From assembly GCA_013002465.1 (NCBI GenBank), contig JABDJO010000019.1, positions 1 to 58,564 on the forward strand: a DNA stretch of 58,564 nt, read 5' to 3'. The first letter of the stretch is position 1; each line of letters starts with the position of its first letter. Under the pieces are notes generated by a model that was not told the DNA's origin, made no database searches, and worked only from the letters and a program-made list of their open reading frames with translations. Origin of the DNA: Silicimonas sp. (GTDB lineage: Bacteria; Pseudomonadota; Alphaproteobacteria; Rhodobacterales; Rhodobacteraceae). A program made the position numbers and the translations under genes. Below are positions 8,037 to 16,812 of this stretch, in pieces.

Positions 8037-10832
8037 CTACCCTTTTGTGCCAGCGCTGCCAATATGTCGCGAAATCAATTCTGCAACCTGCGCGGCAGTT
8101 CCTGCAATACGCGTCTGAAGCGCTTCGATGCTCGCGCATTCTGTTTCTCGCAACAGGAAATCCGTTGCGCCCGACCCAATGTCGTCGGCAGCTTTGCCTG
8201 CAAATACCAGGCGGGAGGCCGCCTGAACGCTCCAGAACAACCGGGCCGCCTCCGACAGCATCCCGACCTCATCCTCCAACAGTCGAAATACCGCACGTGT
8301 CGCCTCGATCTGATCGCCAAGATGCCGCGTCGGCACCCCCGACAATAGCGCCGCCGCCTCGGCAAAAAGCTCGATGTCCTGCAACCGTCCCGGCCCCGAA
8401 CGCACATCCAACAGCCCCGTGGACGGCTTTGCACCGGCAAGCCGCGCACGCATGTCCGCGACATCCGCCAGAACCTTGCCGGCATCACCTTCGCTGGCAA
8501 TAAGATCGCATCGAAAGTCCTCAATCGCATCACACAGGTCAGGATCGCCCGCCAGAGGACGCGCCCGGGTCAGGGCCAGATGCTCCCAGGTCCAGGCCTC
8601 ATCCGTCTGATAGGTCCGAAACGCATCCAGCGAGGTCGCAACCGGCCCCTGCTTGCCCGATGGACGCAGGCGCATGTCGACCTCGTAAAGACGCCCCTCT
8701 GCCGTCGGCGCCGAAAGGGCCGTCACAAGGGCCTGAGTGAGGCGCGCATAATAGGTCCGTGTCGCCAGGGGACGCGGGCCCTCGGATTGATCCACGCCAG
8801 CCCCGTCGTAGATCGTGATCAGATCCAGGTCCGAGGCGGCATTCAACCGTTCAGCCCCAAGCGATCCCATGGCAACCACCGCAGCTCCGCGCCCGGGCTG
8901 AGGCCCATGTTTGGCAGAGAATTGTTCCAACACCGAGGGCAGCAACCCGGCGACCACTGCGGACCCAAGATCGGCGTACTGACGCCCGCTCTGCGCGGCA
9001 TCTATCAGCCCCCGCAGATGATGCACCCCGATCCGGAAATGCCATTCGTGCGCCCAGATCCGCGCCCGATCCAGGCGCTTTTCATAGTCCTGCTCTTCGG
9101 CCAAAGCCGCTCGAAGCGATTGCTCTAACGTGTCGCGCCCCGGCCAGTCGGCAAAGAACTGGCCCCCGATCACAGCATCGAACACGGCCGAGTTCTGCGC
9201 CAGATACCGTCCAAGCCCGGGCGCCGTATCGACTATGTCCACCACCAGGTCCAAAAGCTGCGGATTGGCCTCGAACAACGAAAAAAGCTGAACCCCGGCG
9301 GGAAGCCCTTTGAGGAACTGATCGAAGCCTGACAAGGCCTCGTCCGGGCGCGAAGCCTTGGCCAACCGAGCCTGCAAGGCGGGCCAAACGCGCTTGAAGA
9401 TCTCGTTCGCGCGTCGGCTGCGCAAGGCGGCATAGCCGGTCCAACGGGCCGTGGTTTCGGATGCGCCCTCGATCCGGGCCTCGGGCACCTTGTCGGTTTC
9501 GCCCCCCATCGGCTTGAAAAACACGTCCGTCAGCTTGGCCACACGCGCCAGTCGCTCTTCGATCTCACGCCCATAGTCCGTTGGATCGCGCCCGGCCAGG
9601 GCTGCCAACCGCGCGAAATCCGCTTCGGTTTCCGGCAAAGTGTGGGTTTGCTGATCTGCCACCATCTGCACGCGGTGCTCGGCCTCGCGATGCGCGCGGT
9701 AGTCAGCACTTAGCGTTTCGGCTTCATCTTCGGTAACCCATCCCTTCGCTGCCAGTTGGTGCAAGGCTGGAACCGTGCCAGGTAGCCGAAGGTCGGGGTC
9801 GCGCCCCCCCGCAATGATCTGTCGGGTCTGAGTGAAAAACTCGATCTCGCGAATGCCGCCCTTACCCAGCTTTAGATCGTGCCCCAAATGGGATGGAGCC
9901 TGATGCAACCCCTTGTGTTCACGGATCCGCAATCGCATGTCCTGGGCATCCTGAATGGCCGCGTAATCCAGGTGGCGCCGCCAAATGAAGGGATCCAGTG
10001 TCCTCAGAAACCGGTTACCCGCTTTGATGTCACCTGCACAGATCCGCGCCTTGATGAACGCCGCCCGTTCCCAGGTGCGCCCGAAACTTTCATAATACCG
10101 CTCGGCGGCTTCCATCGAGATCGCCACAGGCGTGACCGAGGCATCGGGGCGCAGCCTCAGATCGGTTCGAAACACATATCCATCCGCCGTGCGCTCGCTC
10201 AGGGTCTGGCACATTGCGCGCACCGCGCGCACGAAACTGGTGCGCGCCTCACCGTAGTCGTCGACCTTGAATCGGGTCTCGTCGAAAAGGCAGATCAGGT
10301 CGATATCGGACGAATAATTCAGCTCTCCTGCGCCCATCTTGCCCATGGCGATGACGGCCAGTCCGCCTGCGGTCGCCAGGTCGTCCTCGCCTTGCCCCGG
10401 AAGCTTGCCGCGCTTGATCTCGCGCGAGATGGCTGATGACAACGCCCGGTCCACTACCTGGTCGGCAAACCGCGTCAGTGCGCCGGTCACCTCCTCCAAA
10501 TCCCAGACACCCGCCAGATCGGCCAATCCCGCCAAAAGCGACACCCGTGCCTTTTGCTGGCGCAACTGGCGGCCCAGGGCGCGTGCCTCCTCTGCCGCAG
10601 GCTCTGACAGAACCGCTTCAAAGGCGGCTTCCGGCGCGCCTGTCAAAGCGCTTTTCAACCATTCCGCCTCGCGCCGCACCAAATCCGCCAGATGCGGCGA
10701 CGATCCCGCGGCCCCTCGCACAATTTCGGCAAGCGCGCTTGGCAGTCCCGCCACCTGGGCCACGGCCTCGTCTCCGCGTTCAGTATTGTGTACCCGAGGC
10801 GTGCGGGTGATGCGGTCGGCGAAATTGTTCAT
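8037..10832 (-). CDS. glnE: Bifunctional glutamine synthetase adenylyltransferase / deadenylase
   Basis: 931 residues, normal for GlnE. It adds or removes AMP on glutamine synthetase in response to PII protein and glutamine, so it is part of nitrogen control. Two nucleotidyltransferase domains are visible, each with the G-x-G...D-x-D metal motif: GKMGAGELNYSSDIDLICL in the N-terminal adenylyl-removing half (about residue 170) and GSLGAERLNAASDLDLITI in the C-terminal adenylylating half (about residue 660). The helical PII-binding regions follow each domain. The start ATG at 10832 is divergent from the ybaK-like gene with 75 bases between. Confidence 0.96.
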   Translation of the reverse strand: MNNFADRITRTPRVHNTERGDEAVAQVAGLPSALAEIVRGAAGSSPHLADLVRREAEWLKSALTGAPEAAFEAVLSEPAAEEARALGRQLRQQKARVSLLAGLADLAGVWDLEEVTGALTRFADQVVDRALSSAISREIKRGKLPGQGEDDLATAGGLAVIAMGKMGAGELNYSSDIDLICLFDETRFKVDDYGEARTSFVRAVRAMCQTLSERTADGYVFRTDLRLRPDASVTPVAISMEAAERYYESFGRTWERAAFIKARICAGDIKAGNRFLRTLDPFIWRRHLDYAAIQDAQDMRLRIREHKGLHQAPSHLGHDLKLGKGGIREIEFFTQTRQIIAGGRDPDLRLPGTVPALHQLAAKGWVTEDEAETLSADYRAHREAEHRVQMVADQQTHTLPETEADFARLAALAGRDPTDYGREIEERLARVAKLTDVFFKPMGGETDKVPEARIEGASETTARWTGYAALRSRRANEIFKRVWPALQARLAKASRPDEALSGFDQFLKGLPAGVQLFSLFEANPQLLDLVVDIVDTAPGLGRYLAQNSAVFDAVIGGQFFADWPGRDTLEQSLRAALAEEQDYEKRLDRARIWAHEWHFRIGVHHLRGLIDAAQSGRQYADLGSAVVAGLLPSVLEQFSAKHGPQPGRGAAVVAMGSLGAERLNAASDLDLITIYDGAGVDQSEGPRPLATRTYYARLTQALVTALSAPTAEGRLYEVDMRLRPSGKQGPVATSLDAFRTYQTDEAWTWEHLALTRARPLAGDPDLCDAIEDFRCDLIASEGDAGKVLADVADMRARLAGAKPSTGLLDVRSGPGRLQDIELFAEAAALLSGVPTRHLGDQIEATRAVFRLLEDEVGMLSEAARLFWSVQAASRLVFAGKAADDIGSGATDFLLRETECASIEALQTRIAGTAAQVAELISRHIGSAGTKG

Positions 10833-10907
10833 GGTCCATGGCTAACAAGCCCACGCCCGCCCGGAAAGGGCTTGCATCGCACTTCCCTGCCGGGCAGCAA
10901 GGATTTC

Positions 10908-11387
10908 ATGAGCAAAAGCCTGAAACGTGTGAAAACCGCCCTCGCCGAGGCCGGAGTGACCACCGACATCATGGAAATGAACGGTGAAACCCGCACCGCC
11001 GCAGATGCCGCCCGCGAAGCGGGTTGCGAGATTGACCAGATCGCCAAATCGATCATCTTCCGGGGCGAAACCAGCGGCACGGTCGTCCTGTTCATCACCG
11101 CAGGCGGCAATCGCGTCGACCCCGACTACGCCTCCGCGGTCGCCGGAGAACCACTTGGCCGGGCCGATGCAACCTTCGTGCGCGCCACAACCGGTTTCGC
11201 CATCGGCGGTGTCGCCCCCATCGGACACCTTTCGCCCTCGCGTGTGTTCATGGACCAAAGGCTTCTTCAGTTTGACGTGGTCTATGCTGCCGCAGGTACA
11301 CCACGGCATATTTTTCCGGTCAATCCTTCGGATCTGCACCGTATTTCAGCCGCGAACATCGCGAATTTCACAAAAATCGACTCGTAA
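10908..11387 (+). CDS. YbaK/EbsC family aminoacyl-tRNA editing protein
   Basis: 159 residues from the ATG at 10908, preceded by AAGGA at 10899-10903. The family removes wrongly attached amino acids from tRNA (YbaK clears Cys-tRNA-Pro; related proteins clear Ala- or Ser-charged tRNAs). Visible features are the conserved lysine in IAKSIIF, the GGNRVD stretch and the GIxPxGHxxP-like loop IGGVAPIGHLSP. The substrate cannot be decided from the sequence. It is a single gene, divergent from glnE, followed by a 137-base regulatory region belonging to the DUF2852 gene. Confidence 0.9.
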   Translation: MSKSLKRVKTALAEAGVTTDIMEMNGETRTAADAAREAGCEIDQIAKSIIFRGETSGTVVLFITAGGNRVDPDYASAVAGEPLGRADATFVRATTGFAIGGVAPIGHLSPSRVFMDQRLLQFDVVYAAAGTPRHIFPVNPSDLHRISAANIANFTKIDS

Positions 11388-11419
11388 TTATCGTTTCAGT
11401 TCAGACTCTTATACGATTT

Positions 11420-11438
11420 ATGTAAATATCATTCACAT
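11420..11438. promoter_or_regulatory. Upstream copy of 19-bp palindromic operator
   Basis: ATGTAAATATCATTCACAT, matching the downstream copy at 15 of 19 positions. The arms are ATGTAAA and TTCACAT (one mismatch). Centre-to-centre distance to the second copy is 58 bases. Confidence 0.55.
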
Positions 11439-11477
11439 TATCTCTTGAACCCAAGCCCCCCACTCCCGATATTGGTA

Positions 11478-11496
11478 ATGTGAAAGACATTCACAT
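11478..11496. promoter_or_regulatory. Downstream copy of 19-bp palindromic operator
   Basis: ATGTGAAAGACATTCACAT: perfect 7-base arms ATGTGAA and TTCACAT around AGACA. It ends 28 bases before the DUF2852 start, so a bound protein would cover the promoter. The spacing (TGTGA-N7-TCACA) is one base off a CRP site. Confidence 0.6.
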
Positions 11497-11524
11497 ACAC
11501 ACCGAACCTAATAACAGGAGCTAA

Positions 11525-11950
11525 ATGATGACCACCGCGACACTCACTGCCACCCCGTCACACAACGACGGTTTTATCAGGCGGAGCGAACGCTGGCTGG
11601 ACGAGCGTGGCAAGGGCGCATGGATCGCGGCAATGGTCCTTGGCTTTATCGTCTTCTGGCCCGTGGGCCTTGCCCTTCTGGCCTATATGATCTGGAGCAA
11701 ACGAATGTTTAGTGGAAACTGCTCGGCGCGCAGAAACGCCCGCGTCGCCTTCAAAACCAGCGGCAACATGGCCTTTGACGCCTACAAGGCCGACACGCTG
11801 CAACGCCTGCAAGAAGAGCAGGACAGCTTCGAAGCCTTCCTGCAGCGCCTGCGCGAAGCAAAGGACAAGGCCGAGTTCGACCAGTTCATGGACGACCGCG
11901 CCAAGAAGTCCGCGAAAGAAGACATCGACGGCGAAACCGTCGACGCCTGA
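11525..11950 (+). CDS. DUF2852 domain membrane protein
   Basis: 141 residues. AGGAG at 11516-11520 is the ribosome binding site of the first of two adjacent ATG codons. One strong membrane segment is at about residues 33-56 (WIAAMVLGFIVFWPVGLALLA in part), followed by a basic stretch with one cysteine and a charged, probably coiled-coil C-terminus rich in E, K, D and Q. This is the DUF2852 family of alphaproteobacteria, function unknown. The two copies of a 19-bp palindrome in front of it indicate tight transcriptional control. It precedes the RDD gene by 95 bases, an interval with a GC-rich hairpin. Confidence 0.85.
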   Translation: MMTTATLTATPSHNDGFIRRSERWLDERGKGAWIAAMVLGFIVFWPVGLALLAYMIWSKRMFSGNCSARRNARVAFKTSGNMAFDAYKADTLQRLQEEQDSFEAFLQRLREAKDKAEFDQFMDDRAKKSAKEDIDGETVDA

Positions 11951-11956
11951 TCCCGG

Positions 11957-11985
11957 AGGGGCCCCGCCCTTTCGGCGGCGGCCCC
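11957..11985. repeat. GC-rich hairpin between DUF2852 and RDD genes
   Basis: GGGGCC and GGCCCC arms (with further CCGCC/GGCGG pairing) around a CTTT loop, just after the DUF2852 stop. No T-tract follows, so it is more likely an mRNA-stability or attenuating structure than a complete terminator. Confidence 0.4.
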
Positions 11986-12045
11986 ACCCAACTGTCCCCT
12001 CCCGGGGCCGCCGAAACCTGCCCTTTGATTCAGGGACCCTCTCAC

Positions 12046-12501
12046 ATGACGATGACACAGATGCGAACATCCCCTCTGCCTAACCCCGAATACCGGCGCG
12101 AAATGTACCAGGACGTGCCCACGAAACGCTTTTTCGCCTGGGTGATCGACATCGCAATAATCGCAATGATCACCCTGGTGCTGACGTTCTTCAGCCTGTT
12201 CACCGCGCTGTTTTTCCTTCCGCTTCTTTATGGCACTGTCAGCTTTCTTTATCGTTGGAGCGCTCTTGCCAGCGGCTCGGCCACCCTCGGCATGCGCTTT
12301 ATGGCCATCCAAATTCTCACCGCCGAAGGCCATCGCCTGGACGGACAAACTGCACTTTTGCACACTGCCGGTTACTTCGTCTCGGTGGTCACATTCCCGC
12401 TGCAACTGGTCTCGATTGCCATGATGCTGGGAACCGCGCGCAACCAAGGCCTTAGCGACACCGTTCTGGGCACTGTGGCCGTCAATCGTCTGGCTGACTG
12501 A
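12046..12501 (+). CDS. RDD family membrane protein
   Basis: 151 residues from the ATG at 12046 (a TTG at 12025 is in frame but has no better ribosome binding site). RDD proteins have the pattern R-x-x-A-x-x-I-D in the first helix, seen here as RFFAWVIDIAII at about residues 28-39, then hydrophobic helices at about 30-70 and 105-130. The DD region appears near the C-terminus as NQGLSDTVLGT. Function of the family is not settled; some members are Na+/H+ transporters. It probably shares a transcript with the DUF2852 gene upstream. Confidence 0.85.
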   Translation: MTMTQMRTSPLPNPEYRREMYQDVPTKRFFAWVIDIAIIAMITLVLTFFSLFTALFFLPLLYGTVSFLYRWSALASGSATLGMRFMAIQILTAEGHRLDGQTALLHTAGYFVSVVTFPLQLVSIAMMLGTARNQGLSDTVLGTVAVNRLAD

Positions 12502-12584
12502 TCCCCGATTTTGGGGGATTGGCGGGCGGTGCGAGTGTTGTTACTCTAACGGACGAACTCTAACACCGCCTCAGGCAACCGTTC

Positions 12585-13409
12585 ATGCGTCACTCGCTAC
12601 CCATTGCACCGCAATTCTATGTGACCGCGCCCCAACCCTGCCCCTATCTTGAGGGCCGCATGGAGCGCAAACTGTTCACGTCGTTGCAGGGCGACTATGC
12701 CGAACGCCTGAACAATTCACTGTCCAAACAAGGGTTCCGGCGCTCTCAAAATGTGCTTTATCGACCCTCCTGCGCCGATTGTTCGGCTTGCTTTTCCGCC
12801 CGAATAAGGGTCGAGGATTTCTCGCTGTCGCGCAGCCAGAAACGCACTTTGCGCAAGAACAGGGCCCTGCGCCGCGACGCGACGTCCCCGTGGGCGACCG
12901 AAGAACAATACGCTCTCTTTCGCACCTATCTAGACAGCCGTCACGCCGACGGTGGCATGGCGGACATGGATATCTTCGAGTTTGCAGCCATGATCGAGGA
13001 AACCCCGATCCGTAGCCGGGTCGTCGAGTATTCCACCCGTGAAGGCGGTCAGAAATCACTGCATGCGGTCTGCCTTACGGACGTTCTGGATGATGGCCTC
13101 AGCATGGTCTACAGCTTTTACGACCCCGGCCTCACTTCGGCCAGCCTCGGAACTTATGTCATTCTGGACCATATCGAGATCGCGCGCGAAGCGGGTCTTC
13201 CTTACGTCTATCTCGGCTATTGGGTGCCTGGATCGACCAAGATGGATTACAAGGCCAAGTTCTCGGCCCTTGAAGTCTATGTCGCCGGGGATTGGCGTTC
13301 GCTGGAAAGCCCCGAAGCCTTCAGTGTTGATACGCACCCACTATCAACCGACCCAATCGCGGAACAGGTGGCGCAGATTTCGCTGCCCGACACCCGACCA
13401 ACGCGCTGA
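12585..13409 (+). CDS. bpt: Aspartate/glutamate leucyltransferase (arginyltransferase family)
   Basis: 274 residues. Bpt transfers Leu from Leu-tRNA to proteins that start with Asp or Glu, marking them for ClpAP through ClpS (N-end rule). Visible family features are the N-terminal [14 protein letters not shown] segment, the cysteine pair [16 protein letters not shown], the [10 protein letters not shown] basic motif, and the acyltransferase-fold core [14 protein letters not shown] followed by [17 protein letters not shown]. These are normal in order and spacing. A hairpin (ATCCCC/GGGGAT arms at 12501-12519) separates it from the RDD gene. It converges with the TRAP operon. Confidence 0.93.
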   Translation: MRHSLPIAPQFYVTAPQPCPYLEGRMERKLFTSLQGDYAERLNNSLSKQGFRRSQNVLYRPSCADCSACFSARIRVEDFSLSRSQKRTLRKNRALRRDATSPWATEEQYALFRTYLDSRHADGGMADMDIFEFAAMIEETPIRSRVVEYSTREGGQKSLHAVCLTDVLDDGLSMVYSFYDPGLTSASLGTYVILDHIEIAREAGLPYVYLGYWVPGSTKMDYKAKFSALEVYVAGDWRSLESPEAFSVDTHPLSTDPIAEQVAQISLPDTRPTR

Positions 13410-13463
13410 CGTCACCGCCCCGCGATCTCCCTGCCACGCCGTCGACGACGCAAACCTTTTGCA

Positions 13464-15818
13464 TCAGTTCGGAATAAGATCCGGCAGGATGGTCACAACG
13501 CTTGGGAAGAACCAAAGCAAGGCCAACCCGACCACCTGGATCAGCACGAAGGGAATGATCCCCCGGTAAATGTGCTGGGTGGTCACCTCGGGCGGCGCAA
13601 CGCCGCGCAGATAGAATAGCGCGAACCCGAAGGGTGGCGTCAGGAACGAGGTTTGCAGGTTGACCGCAATCATGATCGTGACCCATTTCGGATCGAAGGT
13701 GCCGCCATAGATCACCGGCCCGACTATCGGGATCACGATGTAGATGATCTCAAGGAAATCCAGCACAAAGCCCAGGATGAACAAGACCAGCATCACGATC
13801 AGGAAGACCGTGAATTCGTCATCGAAACTTTTCAGGAATTCCTGAATGTAATGCTCGCCGCCAAACGAGATCACCACAAGGTTCAAAAGCTGTGACCCGA
13901 TCAAAATAGTGAACACCATCGAGGTCACCTTGGCCGTTTCACGCACCACGGGCTTCAGAACCCCTGACCTGAACAAAGTCCAGCAGGCATAGAACAACCC
14001 GAACATCGTGAACAGATAGGCGCCCTGAGCGACGAAGAAGGCGATCCAGTTCTCGGCACCGACGCCCGACTGATTGACCCTCAGATCGAAATTCACCCCG
14101 ACCAGAAGCATGATCACCAAGGCGAAGCTGGACCAGATGATCATCTTGCCGGAAGAATTTTCGTCCTTCAGCTTGCGATAGGCCGCCAGCATGATCGCAC
14201 CGCCCGCGCCAAGAGCGGCAGCGGGCGTCGGGTTTGTAATCCCGCCAAGGATGGACCCCAGCACGGCAACGATCAGGACAAGGGGCGGAAATACCACGCG
14301 CAGAAGTTCGTTCTGCCCAAGCCGTCCCGAGGCGACGCGACAGGACCAAAGTACGATGGCCAGTGGAATGACGAGCAACAGGAATGTACGTCCCGGCGAG
14401 GTGATAGGCGAAATCAACAGCGCATCGACCATAAGCGCCAAAGCAACACCGCCAAGTCCGATCCAGATCGGTCTTGGATCGGCACTGGGCGATATGCCAA
14501 GTGCCGTTGTCAGAACCAGTGCCAGCACCAAAAAGCCAACCGCGACACCAGTTCCGACCGGTGCGGCATTAGAGATGTTTTCGGCCAGTTGCACCGCGCG
14601 TTCTTCTTCTGTCAGTTCAACGGCCTGAACCACGCCCCCGGCATCGTTGATCGCCTGTTGCTCGGCCAGGGCGGCATCCCAGGCCTCCTGGCCATGCAAT
14701 TCGATCATGGCCGCAGAGCATTCATCGCCGACCGATGTGCGCAAGGAAGCGGTTTCGCCCGCCTCGCTGAAGCTGTCCACATGGACGTCCTGATTGCCGA
14801 CGAACCCGGCCGACGACAAAAGAACCAGGCCGCCGATCAGCGCAATCGGGGCGAACAGGAACCAGGTCAACGCCTCGTTCCGGGTAATCACTTCGGAATT
14901 GGTCGCCCCCATTTGCACCGCTGGCGCCTTCGAGGGGTTCAGCAGCGCATAGCCAAAAGCATAAAGCCCATAAAGAAACGCCAGAAGAATGCCGGGCAGC
15001 AACGCTGCCTGAAACAGCGTACCCACCGAAACAACCGCCGGTTCGCCAAGATAGGTCAGCGCATCAGAACACCCGACAGACTGGGCACGCTCTTCTTGGG
15101 CCGCCGAATAGAGATCCCCGGCCAAGGTGCCCAACAGAACGATCACGATCGACGGCGGAATGATCTGCCCCAATGTGCCCGACGCCGCGATGACACCCGT
15201 TGCCAATTCCGGCGAATAGTTGTTCCTGAGCATCGTCGGCAGGGCCAGAAGACCCATGGTGACCACCGTCGCGCCCACGATCCCGGTCGACGCGGCCAGA
15301 AACGCTCCCACAACCACGATCGACACCGCCAGACCACCCGGCAAGGGCCCAAACACCCGCGCCATCGTCAGCAACAGATCGTTGGCGATCTTCGAGCGCT
15401 CCAGCGTGATCCCCATCAGCACGAACATCAGAACCGCCAGAAGCGTCTCGATCGACTGCCCCGCCAGCACACGCTCGTTCATCCGGTTGACGATAAAGCT
15501 GACGTTCCGGTCCAAGGCGGTTTCCCAGCCCTGCAAAAAGACCGGCTGCGCAACCTTTGGAAGGTCGGGAAAGGTGAATAACGATATCTTGTCGGGCCTG
15601 ATGCCCTCGGCAATCACGGCGGCATATTCCGCACTGCCCGTGTCAATCGCCTGGTGGATCAGCAGCCCGGCACTATCCAGCCCGGCAATAATCCCGAACG
15701 AAATCACCGCCGCCCCGCCGATGGCAAAGGCAACCGGGAACCCCGAAAGAATGCCCCCGAAAAGGCTCAGGAACACGATTAGAAGCCCGATCTCGACGCC
15801 GTCTAACCCAAGAAACAT
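13464..15818 (-). CDS. TRAP transporter large permease, enlarged DctM type
   Basis: 784 residues, against about 425 for a usual DctM. The N-terminal part has the DctM start (LFLSLFGGILSGFPVAFAIGG in part) and the SGTLGQIIPPS motif near residue 215; the C-terminal part has the matching half with LNLVVISFGG and TPPFGFALFYLRGV. Between them, roughly residues 245-545, is extra sequence with more membrane segments and a soluble acidic loop of about 80 residues (about 345-420) with one cysteine. This large form is known with TakP-like systems in marine Rhodobacterales. It is the last gene of the operon, 12 bases after the small permease. Confidence 0.88.
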   Translation of the reverse strand: MFLGLDGVEIGLLIVFLSLFGGILSGFPVAFAIGGAAVISFGIIAGLDSAGLLIHQAIDTGSAEYAAVIAEGIRPDKISLFTFPDLPKVAQPVFLQGWETALDRNVSFIVNRMNERVLAGQSIETLLAVLMFVLMGITLERSKIANDLLLTMARVFGPLPGGLAVSIVVVGAFLAASTGIVGATVVTMGLLALPTMLRNNYSPELATGVIAASGTLGQIIPPSIVIVLLGTLAGDLYSAAQEERAQSVGCSDALTYLGEPAVVSVGTLFQAALLPGILLAFLYGLYAFGYALLNPSKAPAVQMGATNSEVITRNEALTWFLFAPIALIGGLVLLSSAGFVGNQDVHVDSFSEAGETASLRTSVGDECSAAMIELHGQEAWDAALAEQQAINDAGGVVQAVELTEEERAVQLAENISNAAPVGTGVAVGFLVLALVLTTALGISPSADPRPIWIGLGGVALALMVDALLISPITSPGRTFLLLVIPLAIVLWSCRVASGRLGQNELLRVVFPPLVLIVAVLGSILGGITNPTPAAALGAGGAIMLAAYRKLKDENSSGKMIIWSSFALVIMLLVGVNFDLRVNQSGVGAENWIAFFVAQGAYLFTMFGLFYACWTLFRSGVLKPVVRETAKVTSMVFTILIGSQLLNLVVISFGGEHYIQEFLKSFDDEFTVFLIVMLVLFILGFVLDFLEIIYIVIPIVGPVIYGGTFDPKWVTIMIAVNLQTSFLTPPFGFALFYLRGVAPPEVTTQHIYRGIIPFVLIQVVGLALLWFFPSVVTILPDLIPN

Positions 15819-15830
15819 GCTGCCGGCCCC

Positions 15831-16733
15831 CTAGTGGTGTTCTTCGATGGCATGGACCAACTCGGCTTCGTTATCGCCAAGGAAGTCACGGTCGAGGAAC
15901 TTGCCCTCGCTTTCGGGGCCTTCTTTCCACTCAAGATACGAGCGATAGAAAAAGGCCATGGCCTGGATGAAAACCAAGGCCGTGAACATAACCAGCAGGA
16001 CCTTGAACAGGAAATACCCGTTGAACCCGTTCGGGCTGAACCCGATGGTTTCAACGTTCCAGCGCAAGGCGCGCGATTTTGCCAGCAATCGCTCAAGCGA
16101 ATCCGACGCCGACGGTTTTGGCACCACCAGATGCCGCCACAGGAAATACCAGCCATACATCCACGTCAGGATCGCCGCCGGCATCATGAAGAACAGCGAT
16201 CCGAACATGTCGATCACTTTCTTGGAGCGATAAGAAACCGCCGAATAGACCAGATCAACGCGCACATGACCGCCCTGGATGAACGTGTAGGACACGCAAA
16301 GACAAACCACCAAGGCGTTGTAAAACTTCAATTCTTCCGCCCACCAGGAAATGTCCTTGGAAAACGGAAGACCGAACCCAAGCGAGATTTGCGCGCTGGC
16401 AAAGACCCGCTGAACAAAGACGATCATCACCTGTTGCAGAACCATGATCAGTCCCGCCCAGGCGGCCAGGCGGCCCACGGTGTTGCCGATGCCCTCGAAC
16501 ACCCGAACCGAGCGCCACATGATGGCATTGTTCCAAAACCCGATGATCGTCAGAACAAGAAAGGCTGTGAAGATAACGAAGAAGAACTCGACCGATCCGC
16601 CGTAATAGATGAACCGCATGATCGCTTCTTTGTTCGACCAGTCCAGCCAAAGCCCCGGATGGCTCACGGCATAGAACAGGTTATAGAACGCCATGGCGAT
16701 GTTCGTGAAAAACCACACGACTGCGTCGATCAT
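15831..16733 (-). CDS. TRAP transporter small permease (DctQ type)
   Basis: 300 residues, longer than the usual 170-200 of DctQ, in line with the enlarged partner. Several membrane segments are visible (about 38-65, 82-110, 150-165, 190-215, 250-275), and the DctQ-like VCLCVSYTFIQGGHVRVDLVYS motif can be seen in part near residue 140 (GHVRVDL is the recognisable core). The ATG at 16733 has a strong GGAGGAGG ribosome binding site. With the binding protein and large permease it forms a sodium-driven, ATP-independent importer for an organic acid. Confidence 0.88.
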   Translation of the reverse strand: MIDAVVWFFTNIAMAFYNLFYAVSHPGLWLDWSNKEAIMRFIYYGGSVEFFFVIFTAFLVLTIIGFWNNAIMWRSVRVFEGIGNTVGRLAAWAGLIMVLQQVMIVFVQRVFASAQISLGFGLPFSKDISWWAEELKFYNALVVCLCVSYTFIQGGHVRVDLVYSAVSYRSKKVIDMFGSLFFMMPAAILTWMYGWYFLWRHLVVPKPSASDSLERLLAKSRALRWNVETIGFSPNGFNGYFLFKVLLVMFTALVFIQAMAFFYRSYLEWKEGPESEGKFLDRDFLGDNEAELVHAIEEHH

Positions 16734-16748
16734 TGGCCCCTCCTCCGT

Positions 16749-16796
16749 CGTCCCCTTGGGGACGTTAGCACAAGGGGGCCACGCATGGCCCCCTTG
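16749..16796 (-). terminator. Two intercistronic hairpins between TRAP binding protein and permease
   Basis: Read on the minus strand after the binding-protein stop: first a perfect 10-bp stem (arms 16771-16780 and 16787-16796, six-base loop), then a 7-bp stem (16749-16755 with 16758-16764). Neither has a T-tract. Such structures commonly protect the binding-protein mRNA so that it is made in excess over the permeases. Confidence 0.6.
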
Positions 16797-16812
16797 AGAG
16801 TGTCACGAAGAC

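Noticed and set aside
11478-11496. CRP/FNR site in front of the DUF2852 gene
   Set aside because: TGTGA and TCACA are seven bases apart instead of six, and the FNR core is not present.
14589-15581. 330-codon plus-strand frame inside the TRAP large permease
   Set aside because: Arg/Gln/His-rich shadow of a membrane protein gene; no ribosome binding site or conserved motif.
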